DNA of 64,000 bases. Origin: Nocardioides sp. YR527 (GTDB lineage: Bacteria > Actinomycetota > Actinomycetes > Propionibacteriales > Nocardioidaceae). The notes under the pieces are model-generated. The model searched no databases. It saw only the letters and a program-made list of their open reading frames with translations, and had not been told where the DNA came from. Position numbers and translations under genes: made by a program. This document shows positions 35,873 to 44,794 of this stretch, one piece after another. Location of the stretch: contig NZ_FNFN01000003.1 of assembly GCF_900101045.1 (NCBI RefSeq), positions 744,001 through 808,000 of the forward strand, written 5' to 3'. How positions within the stretch are numbered: position 1 is the stretch's first letter; every line of letters starts with the position of its first letter.

Positions 35873-36633
35873 CAGTGACCTTCCTCGGCGCCGGGCAGGG
35901 CGGCCGGGGGGAACTCGCACGAGTAGGGGTCCTCGGAGCTGGTGCCGTGCGCCTCACCCTCGGCCTCGGTGGCGTGCTCGCCCTCGGCGGACTCGTCGGC
36001 CGGCAGGGTCGACGCCTCCTCGGTGCCCTCGGCAGTGCTCTCGCCGGCGGCGTCCTCGGACGCCTGGTCATCGGCGTTCTTGCCCTTCTTCGCGGGCTTC
36101 GTGGTCTCGTCGGCGGCCGCGGCGACGACGTCGACGTACGGACCACACTGGGTGACCACCGGGACGTTGATGGTCCGCTCCTCACCGTCGGAGAAGGTGA
36201 AGGTCATCGGGATGCTGTCGCCCGGCTTGAAGTCGCCGGTGACCGCGATGCCACCGACGGTCGGGTCGGCCAGGTTGATGATGCCGGACTTCGGCAGCTC
36301 GATCGGGGTGAACGACTCGGGCGTGACCGTCTCCTCGGCCTCGGACCCCGTGGCGATGGAGGTGACCGACGGCATCGCCTCGCCGGCGACCGCCGGGTTG
36401 ATCGCCGGGTCGAGCGAGAAGGTGCCGACCAGGACGCCGGAGCCTTCCTGCGCGGTCACGATGCGAGCGGCGTTGATCCGGATGGCACCGTCGAGCGTCG
36501 AGCCACCGTGGGTGATCTCGTTGGGCCGGTCGGTCGCGTAGTCGAAGCTGCTGCAGGCGGTGAGCGCCGGGAGGGCGAGAGCCACGAGTGCGCCCGTCAC
36601 TGCGAGCCGCTTCTGCATAACCTTGGTCGTCAC
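35872..36633 (-). CDS. Hypothetical lipoprotein with acidic Ser/Glu-rich tail
   Basis: 253 residues. The signal peptide [23 protein letters not shown] ends in a lipobox. Residues about 50-180 look like a beta-rich copper-chaperone-like (PCu/YcnI-type) or other immunoglobulin-like domain ([46 protein letters not shown]), and residues about 185-240 are low-complexity Glu/Ala/Ser. GTG 36633 or ATG 36618 could start it. It is coupled to gpmA by a one-base overlap. The function is unknown. Confidence 0.7.
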   Translation of the reverse strand: MTTKVMQKRLAVTGALVALALPALTACSSFDYATDRPNEITHGGSTLDGAIRINAARIVTAQEGSGVLVGTFSLDPAINPAVAGEAMPSVTSIATGSEAEETVTPESFTPIELPKSGIINLADPTVGGIAVTGDFKPGDSIPMTFTFSDGEERTINVPVVTQCGPYVDVVAAAADETTKPAKKGKNADDQASEDAAGESTAEGTEEASTLPADESAEGEHATEAEGEAHGTSSEDPYSCEFPPAALPGAEEGH

Positions 36634-36676
36634 GCGCGACACTCTATCCGCCCGATCCTGCAATCTCGGAAAAGGG

Positions 36677-37522
36677 TCAGGCACGTAGTCCGACGGCGCT
36701 CGCGGCGTACAGCATCCCGCCGATCACTGCGGCGATGTAGACCAGCGTGACGAGGAGCAGCTTGCCGGCGCCGAGCTTCAGTCCCGCCCTGAGCGGCAGG
36801 TACGTCCACTTGTCCTGGTTGTCGGCGACCAGGCCCCACAGCGCGGTCAGGAAGTGCACGCCCACGCCGAGAGCCGCGGCGAGCGCGACCATCACCCAGT
36901 GGGGCGGTCCGCCCGCGGACTCACCGGCCCAGCCGGCGTACGAGAGGTATCCGGGGTAGCAGGCGAAGGCCGCCGCCCACAGGACCCAGGAGAAGAGGCC
37001 CTTGCGCAGCAGTACGTTGGCGAGCATCCCGAGCACCAGCGAGCCGAGGTAGAACAGCCCCGCGACGGTGCCCGAGGTGACCGACAGCGGGATGACGAGC
37101 AGTACGCCGCAGCACAGTGCGAACCAGACGCCGCCCGGTTCGAGCCGGCCGTCCGAGATCGGCTTGCCCTCGCGCTCGTGACGACGGTCGACGACCTGGT
37201 CGACGAGGTCGTTGTGCCAGCCGAGGACGGCCTGGCCGACGAGCACGGTCACCGCGATCAGCGTCACCTCGCGTGTCGTCAGCCCGGCGAGGACGGCCGC
37301 CACCGACAGGCCGATGGCGGTCAGTACCGCCTGACGGGGGTGGGTGGAGCGGATGAGGAGGAACGGGGCCCAGTTGCCGATCTTGTCCATGACGCTTGCT
37401 CTGCCTGCCGGGGCATCAGGAACGGCCGACGCGCTGGCCTGCGTCTGTTCCGGGTCCTGATCCTGGGCGTGCGACGACACGGTGAAGATGGTCTTGGGGG
37501 CGCTCTGCGATGCATTCGCCAT
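36677..37522 (-). CDS. UbiA family prenyltransferase
   Basis: 281 residues. An N-terminal 45-residue polar stretch is followed by about eight membrane helices. The Asp-rich motif NDLVDQVVDRRHE and a second DNQDKW are the Mg-diphosphate binding sites of UbiA enzymes, which attach isoprenoid chains to aromatic or sugar acceptors. The ATG at 37522 is chosen; an in-frame GTG at 37540 lacks better ribosome-site support. It is divergent from carD. The substrate is unclear; quinone or carotenoid-type products are possible. Confidence 0.8.
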   Translation of the reverse strand: MANASQSAPKTIFTVSSHAQDQDPEQTQASASAVPDAPAGRASVMDKIGNWAPFLLIRSTHPRQAVLTAIGLSVAAVLAGLTTREVTLIAVTVLVGQAVLGWHNDLVDQVVDRRHEREGKPISDGRLEPGGVWFALCCGVLLVIPLSVTSGTVAGLFYLGSLVLGMLANVLLRKGLFSWVLWAAAFACYPGYLSYAGWAGESAGGPPHWVMVALAAALGVGVHFLTALWGLVADNQDKWTYLPLRAGLKLGAGKLLLVTLVYIAAVIGGMLYAASAVGLRA

Positions 37523-37757
37523 GGCGGCAGTATCGGGCACTCGGCCGACCCGCGCAGGACAACAGGCTGGCTACGGCGAGATTTCGGCGTCGTTTCGAAA
37601 TCAGCCATGCTGCCACGCTCGACGGGCCTGCGCGCGCGGAACCACACAAGTTGTCCATCTGTCAACCCCAGATTGAGCCCCTGACCTGCGCAAACGCGGA
37701 ATCCGAATTCTAAGATCCGTGGTAGACTTATGGACCTAGGAAGGGGTACCTAAAAAT

Positions 37758-38243
37758 ATGACTTTCACCGTCGGCGAGACCGTCGTATACCCGAACCATG
37801 GCGCGGCCGTCATCGAAGACATCGAGATGCGCACCATCAAGGGCGAGGAGCGGCAGTATCTGGTCCTCCGCATCATCGCTCAGCAGGACCTCGTGGTGCG
37901 TGTTCCGGCCAACAACCTCGAGCTCGTCGGAGTTCGAGACGTCGTAGACAAGGACGGGCTTGATCGAGTCTTCGAGGTGCTTCGTGCGGAGCATGTCGAA
38001 GAGCCGACCAACTGGTCGCGTCGTTACAAGGCAAACCTGGAGAAGCTGCACAGCGGCGATGTCATGAAGGTCGCCGAGGTCGTGCGTGACCTGTGGCGTC
38101 GTGAGCGTGACCGTGGCCTCTCCGCCGGGGAGAAGCGCATGCTCGCCAAGGCACGCCAGATCCTCGTCTCGGAGCTCGCGCTGTGCGAGCACACCAACGA
38201 AGACAAGGCTGAAGTCCTCCTCGACGAGGTGCTGGCCAGCTGA
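37758..38243 (+). CDS. carD: CarD family transcription factor
   Basis: 161 residues. The RNA polymerase-interacting Tudor-like domain ([21 protein letters not shown]) is followed by the helical DNA-binding domain ([13 protein letters not shown] ... [24 protein letters not shown]). It stabilises open complexes at rRNA and other promoters. Its 217-bp upstream gap contains an imperfect sigma-R-like GGAAT at 37698, but the -10 part does not match, so no promoter is claimed. Standard neighbour of isp genes. Confidence 0.95.
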   Translation: MTFTVGETVVYPNHGAAVIEDIEMRTIKGEERQYLVLRIIAQQDLVVRVPANNLELVGVRDVVDKDGLDRVFEVLRAEHVEEPTNWSRRYKANLEKLHSGDVMKVAEVVRDLWRRERDRGLSAGEKRMLAKARQILVSELALCEHTNEDKAEVLLDEVLAS

Positions 38244-38263
38244 GGCTGGTTTCGGTCTGCGTT

Positions 38264-38293
38264 ACAGGCTCCGGGGAAACCCGGGGCCTGTTT
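38264..38293 (+). terminator. Rho-independent-type terminator after carD
   Basis: ACAGGCtCCGGG-GAAA-CCCGGgGCCTGT, then a T-rich TTTCGCGCTTTT, 20 bp after the carD stop. It separates carD from the IspD-like gene. Confidence 0.75.
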
Positions 38294-38336
38294 CGCGCTT
38301 TTAGGCAGGCGCAGTGCTGCGGATACGGTGACTCCC

Positions 38337-38936
38337 ATGGAGGACCCCTACGCCGACTACGACGAGATCGACGAGACCGTAGAGGTCCCGCCGGCTCTCG
38401 GGATCGTCGCGGACGACGCGCGCGGCTCGCTGCCGTTCGCGCTGATCCACGGTGAGGCGCTGGTCGCCGCGGCGACCTGGTCCCTCGGGGAGTCCGGCGT
38501 GACCCCCGTCGACTTCACCACCTCGTGGGAAGGGATGGTCGCGGCCGAGGAGCCGCTGGTCCTGCACGACTCGCTGTGCCCGATGACCCCGCCGGCCTTC
38601 ATCGCCCACTGTGTCTCGACCGCGCTCGCGCGCGAGGCGGTCGTGGTCGGCGTACGCCCGGTGACGGACACGGTCAAGAAGCTCGCCATCGAGGACGGGG
38701 TGCCGGTCCTCGGCGAGACCGTCGACCGGTCAGCGCTCGTCTCGGTCACCTCGCCGATCGTGCTGCCCCCGGCCGTCGTCGCCGCCCTGGACGAGTGGCC
38801 GGCCGGAGACTTCGCCGACATCGCGGCCTCCCTGGCCCGCCGGTTCCCGGTCGTCTCGGTCGAGGCCCCACCGGTCGGTCGCCGGGTCGCGTCCGAGGAT
38901 GACGTACGCCTGCTCGAGGCGCTCTCGCGCAGCTGA
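38337..38936 (+). CDS. Degenerate IspD-like protein (dimer-arm half retained)
   Basis: 199 residues. It has no nucleotide-binding AAGxGxR loop. Residues about 75-155 align with the second half of IspD: LVLHDSLCPMTPPAF (for VHDAARP), VTDTVKKL (the DTxK motif) and GETVDRSALVSVTSP (TVDR...TPQ). Near the end GRRVASEDDV replaces the IKVTxPEDL lysine motif. It occupies the usual ispD slot between carD and ispF. In E. coli IspD the arm residues Thr140 and Arg157 act across the dimer, so this protein may pair with the convergent IspD, which lacks these motifs. ATG 38337 or GTG 38328 starts it. Confidence 0.72.
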   Translation: MEDPYADYDEIDETVEVPPALGIVADDARGSLPFALIHGEALVAAATWSLGESGVTPVDFTTSWEGMVAAEEPLVLHDSLCPMTPPAFIAHCVSTALAREAVVVGVRPVTDTVKKLAIEDGVPVLGETVDRSALVSVTSPIVLPPAVVAALDEWPAGDFADIAASLARRFPVVSVEAPPVGRRVASEDDVRLLEALSRS

Positions 38937-38940
38937 ACCG

Positions 38941-39633
38941 TCAGCTGAGTAGAGCCGCGGTCGCCTGCAGGTCGTCGGCGAAGGTCACCTTGAGGTTCAG
39001 CGGAGAGCTGGGCACGGCGACGATGCGTACCCCGGACGCATAACGCTCCAGCGTCGCGCCGGTGTCGGTGCCGTCGAAGCCGTCCGCCGCGGCCCGGGCA
39101 TAGGCGGCCAGCAGGTCGGAGGCCCGGAACGCCTGCGGGGTCTGTACGCCGACGAGAGCACCAGCCACCGGCTGCAGGTCGCGTGTCGAGAGGTGGGTGA
39201 GCGGCGCGGCGGGGATGGCGCCACCGTGCTCGCCGGCGACGGCGATGACCGCGACGAAGAGCTCGGGTGCGGCCAGCGGCCTGGCGGTGTCGTGGATCGC
39301 GACCACGTCGATCTCGCCGGCCTCGATGTCGGCCCGGAGCACGGCGAGCGCGGCCTGCTCGGAGGCGTGGCGGGTGTCGCCGCCGGCCACCATCGCGACC
39401 TCGCGGTCGCCGAGCAGGGGCTGGGCGACGGCCGCGACCGCCTCCTCGTCGCCGCTGCGTACGACCAGGACGAGGCGGCGCACGTCGGGCACCTCCAGGG
39501 CGGTCCGGAGCGAGAGGCCGAGGGCTGAGGAGGCCGGATCGTCGGACCCGTCGAGCGGGAGCAGCACCTTGTTGGTGGCGGCTCCGACGCGGGTGCCGGA
39601 TCCGGCGGCCAGGAGGACGAGAGCGGCGGGCAC
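38941..39633 (-). CDS. ispD: IspD-type cytidylyltransferase with altered dimer arm
   Basis: 230 residues. It should make CDP-ME from CTP and MEP in the non-mevalonate pathway. [21 protein letters not shown] holds the CTP-binding Arg and Lys, GGDTRHAS and AIHDTARPL the next motifs, and [11 protein letters not shown] the C-terminal Lys. The arm that normally reads DTxK...TVDR is replaced by [16 protein letters not shown], so Thr140 and Arg157 equivalents are missing. The neighbouring IspD-like gene, 4 bp away and convergent, has those motifs. A heterodimeric enzyme is one explanation; a different sugar or alcohol substrate is the other. Confidence 0.82.
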   Translation of the reverse strand: MPAALVLLAAGSGTRVGAATNKVLLPLDGSDDPASSALGLSLRTALEVPDVRRLVLVVRSGDEEAVAAVAQPLLGDREVAMVAGGDTRHASEQAALAVLRADIEAGEIDVVAIHDTARPLAAPELFVAVIAVAGEHGGAIPAAPLTHLSTRDLQPVAGALVGVQTPQAFRASDLLAAYARAAADGFDGTDTGATLERYASGVRIVAVPSSPLNLKVTFADDLQATAALLS

Positions 39634-39661
39634 CCCTGGAGGTTAGCGGTTCGGTGGGGTG

Positions 39662-39677
39662 TTTACGCACCCGTAAC
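39662..39677. promoter_or_regulatory. GlnR-like box TTTAC-N6-GTAAC
   Basis: It lies in the 144-bp divergent gap between ispD and the nirD-like gene, with a further GAAAC at 39683. The spacing of AC dinucleotides by 11 bp follows the GlnR box pattern. Nitrogen control of a nitrite-reductase-type subunit would make sense. The match is short. Confidence 0.35.
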
Positions 39678-39745
39678 AAACCGAAACAGGAGGTGACCAC
39701 GACGCCCCATAGCGTTCAAAATCCACCGACGGAAGGACCCGACGA

Positions 39746-39781
39746 ATGTCGACGAAGCGGCTCGGGCCGACGACGTCATGA
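39746..39781 (+). CDS. Candidate 11-residue leader peptide before nirD
   Basis: ATG at 39746 encodes MSTKRLGPTTS and stops at 39781; the stop overlaps the nirD ATG (ATGA). GGAAGG at 39731-39736 is a good ribosome site 9 bases before. The arrangement would couple nirD translation to the leader. Short ORFs arise by chance, so this is tentative. Confidence 0.3.
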   Translation: MSTKRLGPTTS

Positions 39782-40128
39782 GTGAGCGTATGCAGGAGGA
39801 TTGGCAGTCCGTCTGCCCGGTCGACGCGCTTGAGGTCAAGCGCGGTGCCACGGCGCTGGTCCACGGGCAGGCCATCGCCATCTTCCGGATGCCTGACGAC
39901 GTTGTCTACGCCCTGGGGAACCACGACCCGTTCGCCAAGGCGTCGGTGATCGCCAAGGGCATCGTCGGGGTGCGCGACGGAGTGCCGTTCGTGGCCTCGC
40001 CGGCTCACCGGCACGGGTTCGACCTGCGTACCGGACAGTGTCTGGACGACGCGCACGTGAGCATCCCCGCCTACGAGGTCCGGGTCGTCGACGGGCTGAT
40101 CCACGTCGGGCACCGGAAGGTCGCCTGA
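39778..40128 (+). CDS. nirD: NirD-like small subunit (Rieske fold without cluster ligands)
   Basis: 116 residues. The pattern VASPAHRHGFDLRTGQCLDD followed by SIPAYEVRVVDGLIHVG is typical of NirD, the small subunit of assimilatory NAD(P)H nitrite reductase. The Cys-His pairs of true Rieske proteins are absent, as in other NirD. No nirB is nearby, so the partner must be elsewhere or the protein has another role. A GlnR-like box and a small leader ORF lie upstream. Confidence 0.8.
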   Translation: MSERMQEDWQSVCPVDALEVKRGATALVHGQAIAIFRMPDDVVYALGNHDPFAKASVIAKGIVGVRDGVPFVASPAHRHGFDLRTGQCLDDAHVSIPAYEVRVVDGLIHVGHRKVA

Positions 40129-40155
40129 GAAGGGCCGTCTGGGAGACTGCGGAAC

Positions 40156-40638
40156 GTGCAGCTTCCTCTGGTCGGCATCGGGACCGACGTACACAGCCTG
40201 GCCGACGGTGTCCCGATGCATGTGGCCGGTCTGGCCTTCCCTGACGAGAAGCAGGGCTTGGCGGGGCATTCTGACGGGGATGTCGCGGCCCACGCCTGCT
40301 GCGACGCGCTCTTCTCCGCCGCAGGACTCGGCGACCTGGGGTCCAACTTCGGCACCTCAGAGCCCGAGTGGGCCGGGGCCGCCGGAGTCGTCCTGCTCGC
40401 CGAGGCCGCGCGCCGCGTCCGGGAGGCCGGTTTCGAGATCGGCAACGTCGCCGTCCAGGTGATCGGCAACCGGCCCAAGATCGGTCCGCGGCGCGACGAG
40501 GCCAACCGGGTGCTCTCCGCGGCGGCCGGAGCGAGCGTCACCGTGACCGCCACGACCACCGACGGCCTCGGGCTCACCGGACGCGGCGAAGGCGTCGCCG
40601 CGATCGCAACCGCGCTCGTCGTGCGTCGCGATAGCTAG
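40156..40638 (+). CDS. ispF: 2-C-methyl-D-erythritol 2,4-cyclodiphosphate synthase
   Basis: 160 residues from GTG 40156. It cyclises CDP-ME-2-phosphate in isoprenoid synthesis. Zinc ligands are in GIGTDVHSL and [16 protein letters not shown], with [17 protein letters not shown] and the C-terminal [14 protein letters not shown] loop. It follows the nirD-like gene by 27 bp and precedes cysS by 30 bp. It completes the carD-ispD-ispF neighbourhood. Confidence 0.95.
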   Translation: MQLPLVGIGTDVHSLADGVPMHVAGLAFPDEKQGLAGHSDGDVAAHACCDALFSAAGLGDLGSNFGTSEPEWAGAAGVVLLAEAARRVREAGFEIGNVAVQVIGNRPKIGPRRDEANRVLSAAAGASVTVTATTTDGLGLTGRGEGVAAIATALVVRRDS

Positions 40639-40668
40639 GGAACCCGCGTACGTCCCTAGACTTGGGGT

Positions 40669-42090
40669 ATGGCACTTCGGCTCTACGACTCGGCGACCCG
40701 TGAAGTACGTGACTTCACCCCCTTGCAGCCCGGCAAGGCGTCGCTCTATGTCTGTGGCCTGACCGTGCAGAGCGAGCCGCATGTCGGACATGTCCGCAGC
40801 GGGGTGAACTTCGACGTGCTGCAGCGGTGGCTGCGGGCGTCGGGCTACGAGACCACGTTCATCCGCAACGTCACCGACATCGACGACAAGATCCTGGCGA
40901 AGTCCGCGGACCAGGGACGCCCCTGGTACAACCTCGGCTACGAGATGCACCGCGAGCTCGACACCGCCTACGCCTCGCTCAACGTCGCCCGCCCGACCTA
41001 CGAGCCGCTGGCCACCGGTCACATCCCCGAGATCATCGCGCTGATCGAGGAGCTGATCGCGAAGGGGCACGCCTACGCCGCCGAGGACGGCTCGGCCGAC
41101 GTCTACTTCGACGTACGCTCCTGGCCCGCCTACGGCGAGCTGTCGGGGCAGAAGGTCGACGACATGGAGGCCGCTGCCGACGCGACCCCCCAAGAAATTG
41201 CACAGCGCAAGCGCGACCCGCGTGACTTCGCTTTGTGGAAGGGCCGGAAGGTCTCCGAGCCGGAGACCGCCTCCTGGCCCTCGCCCTGGGGGCTGGGTCG
41301 GCCCGGGTGGCACATCGAGTGCTCGGCGATGGCCGGGAAGTACCTCGGGCCCGCCTTCGACTTCCACGGCGGTGGCCTCGACCTGCGCTTCCCGCACCAC
41401 GAGAACGAGCAGGCGCAGTCGCGCGCTGCCGGCCGCCCCTTCGCGAGCTACTGGCTTCACAACGCCTGGATCACCACCTCCGGCGAGAAGATGTCGAAGT
41501 CGCTGGGCAACTCGCTGGTCATCCCGGAGGTGCTGAAGAAGGTACGCGGCATCGAGCTGCGCTACTACCTGGTCGCGGCCCATTACCGGTCCCACGTCGA
41601 GTTCTCCTTCGAGGCGCTCGGAGAGGCGGCCGCCGGGTTCCAGCGGATCGAAGGTTTCCTGGAGCGGGCGGCGTCGGTGGTCGGGGAGATTCCTTCCGAC
41701 GGTGTCGCGTGCGCCGACTTCGTCAACGCGATGGACGACGACCTCGGCACTCCCGCGGCCGTCGCCGCGCTGCACGAGGTCGTACGCGAGGGCAACAAGC
41801 TGCTCGCCGACGGTGACAGCCCGGCGCTGCGCGGGGTCGCCGCGAGCGTCCGGGCGATGCTGGACATCCTCGGTCTGGACCCCGCCGACCCGGCATGGGG
41901 TCCGGCGAGCGGTGATGACGAGAAACTGACCGGCGCGCTCGACGTGCTGGTCCGCGGGGTCCTGGACGAGCGCGCCGAGGCGCGCGCCGCCAAGGACTGG
42001 GCCCGCGCCGATGCAATGCGAGACCGGCTCAAGGACGCCGGGATCGAGATCGAGGACACCCCTGAGGGTCCGAAATGGAGCGTTAACTGA
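40669..42090 (+). CDS. cysS: Cysteinyl-tRNA synthetase
   Basis: 473 residues. Class I synthetase: [19 protein letters not shown] carries the zinc Cys and the HIGH-like PHVGH, HIECSAM and HHENEQAQS the other zinc ligands, and EKMSKSLGN the KMSKS loop. The C-terminal DALR and anticodon-binding parts are present. It is distinct from MshC because of its full C-terminus. The stop overlaps the rlmB start by one base. Confidence 0.95.
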   Translation: MALRLYDSATREVRDFTPLQPGKASLYVCGLTVQSEPHVGHVRSGVNFDVLQRWLRASGYETTFIRNVTDIDDKILAKSADQGRPWYNLGYEMHRELDTAYASLNVARPTYEPLATGHIPEIIALIEELIAKGHAYAAEDGSADVYFDVRSWPAYGELSGQKVDDMEAAADATPQEIAQRKRDPRDFALWKGRKVSEPETASWPSPWGLGRPGWHIECSAMAGKYLGPAFDFHGGGLDLRFPHHENEQAQSRAAGRPFASYWLHNAWITTSGEKMSKSLGNSLVIPEVLKKVRGIELRYYLVAAHYRSHVEFSFEALGEAAAGFQRIEGFLERAASVVGEIPSDGVACADFVNAMDDDLGTPAAVAALHEVVREGNKLLADGDSPALRGVAASVRAMLDILGLDPADPAWGPASGDDEKLTGALDVLVRGVLDERAEARAAKDWARADAMRDRLKDAGIEIEDTPEGPKWSVN

Positions 42091-43046
42091 TGGCAGGCAA
42101 CTCCCAGCGTCGCGGAGCGATCGCGAAGGGACGCAAGAAGGGTGCCCAGGTCGGCACCGGCGGCAACCGGCGCAAGGGTCTGGAGGGCAAGGGCCCGACG
42201 CCGAGGGCGGTCGACCGGCCGTACCACAAGGCGCACAAGGCGGCCCAGGCCGCCGAGAAGCGAGCCGGCAAGGGTCCGCGCAAGCGGGCCGCCGGTGACG
42301 CCGAGTGGATCATCGGACGCAACTCCGTGGTCGAGGCGCTGCGCGAGGACGTACCTGTCAACGGGATCTACGTCGCCGAGGGTGCCGAGCGCGACGGGCG
42401 GCTGCGCGAGGCGTTCATGCTCGCCTCCGAGAAGGGCATCTCGCTGCTCGAGGTGACCAAGGTCGAGCTCGACCGGCTGACCGGCTTCAACGGTCACCAG
42501 GGGCTGGCCGCGCGGATCCCCGCCTATGAGTACGCCCACGCCGACGACCTGATCGACCGGGCGGCCGAGACCGGGGAGAAGGCGCTGATCGTGGCGCTCG
42601 ACCAGGTCACCGACCCGCGCAACCTCGGTGCGATCGTCCGCTCCGCGGCCGCCTTCGGCGCGCACGGCGTGGTCATCCCCGAGCGGCGTGCCGCGGGCAT
42701 GACCGCGGCCGCCTGGAAGACGTCCGCCGGTGCTGCGGCTCGGATCCCGGTCGCGCAGACCGTCAACCTGACCCGGCAGCTGAAGGCCTACCAGGAGGCC
42801 GGCTGCATGGTCGTCGGGCTCGACATGGAGGGTGACGTCACGCTGCCCGAGCTCGGCGCCCCCGATGGCCTCGCCGACGGTCCGCTGGTGATCGTCGTCG
42901 GTGCCGAGGGTGGTGGGCTCTCCCGCTTGGTCCAGGAGACCTGCGACCAGATAGTGTCGATCCCGATGGCCAACTCCGTAGAGTCCCTCAATGCCGGCGT
43001 CGCTGCGTCGGTCGTGCTCTACGCGGTCGCGGAGGCGCGCAGCTGA
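42090..43046 (+). CDS. rlmB: 23S rRNA (guanosine-2'-O)-methyltransferase, TrmH family
   Basis: 318 residues. The first 65 residues are a very basic, Gly/Lys-rich extension (RRGAIAKGRKKG, RRKGLEGKG) probably binding RNA. Then comes the substrate-binding domain (WIIGRNSVVEALRE) and the SPOUT knot with LDQVTDPRNLGAIVRSAAAFG, VVGAEGGGLSRL and IPMANSVESLNAGVAAS. It methylates G2251-type positions of 23S rRNA. It is coupled to cysS by TGATG. Confidence 0.92.
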   Translation: MAGNSQRRGAIAKGRKKGAQVGTGGNRRKGLEGKGPTPRAVDRPYHKAHKAAQAAEKRAGKGPRKRAAGDAEWIIGRNSVVEALREDVPVNGIYVAEGAERDGRLREAFMLASEKGISLLEVTKVELDRLTGFNGHQGLAARIPAYEYAHADDLIDRAAETGEKALIVALDQVTDPRNLGAIVRSAAAFGAHGVVIPERRAAGMTAAAWKTSAGAAARIPVAQTVNLTRQLKAYQEAGCMVVGLDMEGDVTLPELGAPDGLADGPLVIVVGAEGGGLSRLVQETCDQIVSIPMANSVESLNAGVAASVVLYAVAEARS

Positions 43047-43096
43047 TTTCTCGCCGCACTCTGTTTCGGGGCCTCGCCGTCTGGGCGGGGCTCGGA

Positions 43097-44614
43097 GTGC
43101 TGTGGCTCGTGCTGGCCGTCGCGCTGAGCGCGTGGCTCTTCCTGTCCAGCGAACGCCAGGTGGTCCTGGCCGGCCACGACTCGGTCCTGCGCCCGACGCT
43201 GTCGGGGAAGGCGATCATCCACACCGGACCGGTGCTGCCTGACGTACGCCTGGACGTGGGTGGCCCGATCGGTGTCGACGTCACCCTCGGGAAGACCGAG
43301 CTGCGGTCGATGGACGAGCTCTTCGAGCGCTACGCGGTCCTCGGCTCGGCCCCCGACGGCCAGCGCGCGGTCGTGGTGGAGGAGGTCGAGTCGATGCTCG
43401 TCGCGGCCGTGCTCCGCGGCGCCGCCGTCTCGTCGGTGATCGTCGCCGGAGGCGTCCTGCTGTGGTGGCTTCCTGGTGCCCAACGCCGGGCTGACCTGCG
43501 CGGACGCGTCAAGGAGGCAGTCCGTACGCGGCGCGGCATCACCACCGCGGGCGTCGGCGTGGTCACGGTGGCGGTGCTCGCGGTCGCGGTCTGGCAGCCC
43601 TGGGGCGAGCCCGGAGCGCCGGCCGCCGACAAGGAGGCCGGACCGGTCGCCGGCGACTGGACCCCGCTGGCCGACTTCCTCGGCGCGGAGATCCCCGTGC
43701 CCGAGGAGCTGGCCGATGTGGAGGTCCGTGGCGACGCCTACGCCAACCAGACCCGCCGGCTCGTGGCCAGCGCCGTCGACACCTACAACTCCAGCCGGAC
43801 CTTCTACGAGAAGGTCGTGGCGAAGGTGCCGGACCTGGCGCTGCGCGAGCCTGGCGAGGACGAGACCGTGTCGGTACTCGTCTCCGATCGCCACGACAAC
43901 GTCGGCATGGACTCGGTGGTGCGCGCGATCGCCGACGAGGGCGGCGCGACCGGCATCCTCGACGCCGGGGACGACACCTCGACCGGGTCCGAGTGGGAGA
44001 CCTTCTCCCTCGACTCGCTCACCGACGCGAGCGACGGCCTGGACAAGTGGGCGGTCACCGGCAACCACGACCACGGTCCGACGGTCGGCGACTATCTGGC
44101 CGACCAGGGCTGGACCGTGCTCGACGGCGAGGTCGTCGACGGCCCCGGTGGCTCGACGCTCCTGGGCGTCCCCGATCCGCGCACCAGCGGCCTCGGCAAC
44201 TGGATCGACGAGAAGGGCGTCACCCTCGAGGAGGCCGGAGAGAAGCTGGCCGACATCGCCTGTGCCTCGAAGGAGGAGGGTGAGCCCGTCGCGACCCTCC
44301 TCGTCCACGACCCGTCGCTGGGCCGCGAGACCCTGCGCCGTGGTTGCGCGACCCTCGTCGTCGGTGGCCACCGTCACGTGCACCTGGGACCCGGCGAAGT
44401 GACCGGTGAGAACGGCAACATCGGCTGGACCTACACCAACGGCACCACCGGCGGCGCGGCGTACGCCTTCGCGATGGGGAAGATCCGCCGCACCGCCGAG
44501 GTCAGCCTGATCACCTACGCCGACGGGCAGCCCGTCGGCATCCAGTCCGTCGAGCTGGAGACCAACGGAGTCCTCACCGCCCACGAGTACGTCCCGCTCG
44601 ATCCCGCTCGTTAG
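43097..44614 (+). CDS. Membrane-anchored metallophosphoesterase
   Basis: 505 residues from GTG 43097. Two membrane segments (about 1-18 and 106-125, with another near 152-168) precede an extracytoplasmic or cytoplasmic phosphoesterase domain with SDRHDN (DxH), LDAGDD, VTGNHDH and VGGHRHVH metal ligands. The first helix would be more complete if translation began at CTG 43043, which overlaps the rlmB stop as CTGA; the 51-bp gap otherwise codes hydrophobic residues in frame. The substrate is unknown. Confidence 0.82.
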   Translation: MLWLVLAVALSAWLFLSSERQVVLAGHDSVLRPTLSGKAIIHTGPVLPDVRLDVGGPIGVDVTLGKTELRSMDELFERYAVLGSAPDGQRAVVVEEVESMLVAAVLRGAAVSSVIVAGGVLLWWLPGAQRRADLRGRVKEAVRTRRGITTAGVGVVTVAVLAVAVWQPWGEPGAPAADKEAGPVAGDWTPLADFLGAEIPVPEELADVEVRGDAYANQTRRLVASAVDTYNSSRTFYEKVVAKVPDLALREPGEDETVSVLVSDRHDNVGMDSVVRAIADEGGATGILDAGDDTSTGSEWETFSLDSLTDASDGLDKWAVTGNHDHGPTVGDYLADQGWTVLDGEVVDGPGGSTLLGVPDPRTSGLGNWIDEKGVTLEEAGEKLADIACASKEEGEPVATLLVHDPSLGRETLRRGCATLVVGGHRHVHLGPGEVTGENGNIGWTYTNGTTGGAAYAFAMGKIRRTAEVSLITYADGQPVGIQSVELETNGVLTAHEYVPLDPAR

Positions 44615-44683
44615 CCGCGTCGGCTGCGCACATCGGTGGACGACTGGCTACGATGTCCCCGCCGGTCACCTCGTGGTTGGCAT

Positions 44684-44759
44684 GCCGCGTTAGCTCAGTT
44701 GGCAGAGCGCCAATCTTGTAAATTGGATGCCAGGAGTTCGATTCTCCTACGCGGCTCCA
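44684..44759 (+). tRNA. tRNA-Thr (anticodon TGT)
   Basis: A cloverleaf is readable: acceptor GCCGCGT pairs with ACGCGGC, D-arm with TAGCTCAGTTGGCAGAGC, anticodon loop CTTGTAA giving TGT, T-arm GGAGTTCGATTCTCC, discriminator T and encoded CCA at 44757-44759. The HNH gene begins 35 bp after it. Confidence 0.95.
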
Positions 44760-44794
44760 GAAAAGTTCCGATAGTGCGCCGTACAGTCATTGCC

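Noticed and set aside
37698..37723. Sigma-R promoter before carD
   Set aside because: GGAAT is present, but at 18-19 bases the following triplet is GGT or GTA, not GTT; the match is too weak to list.
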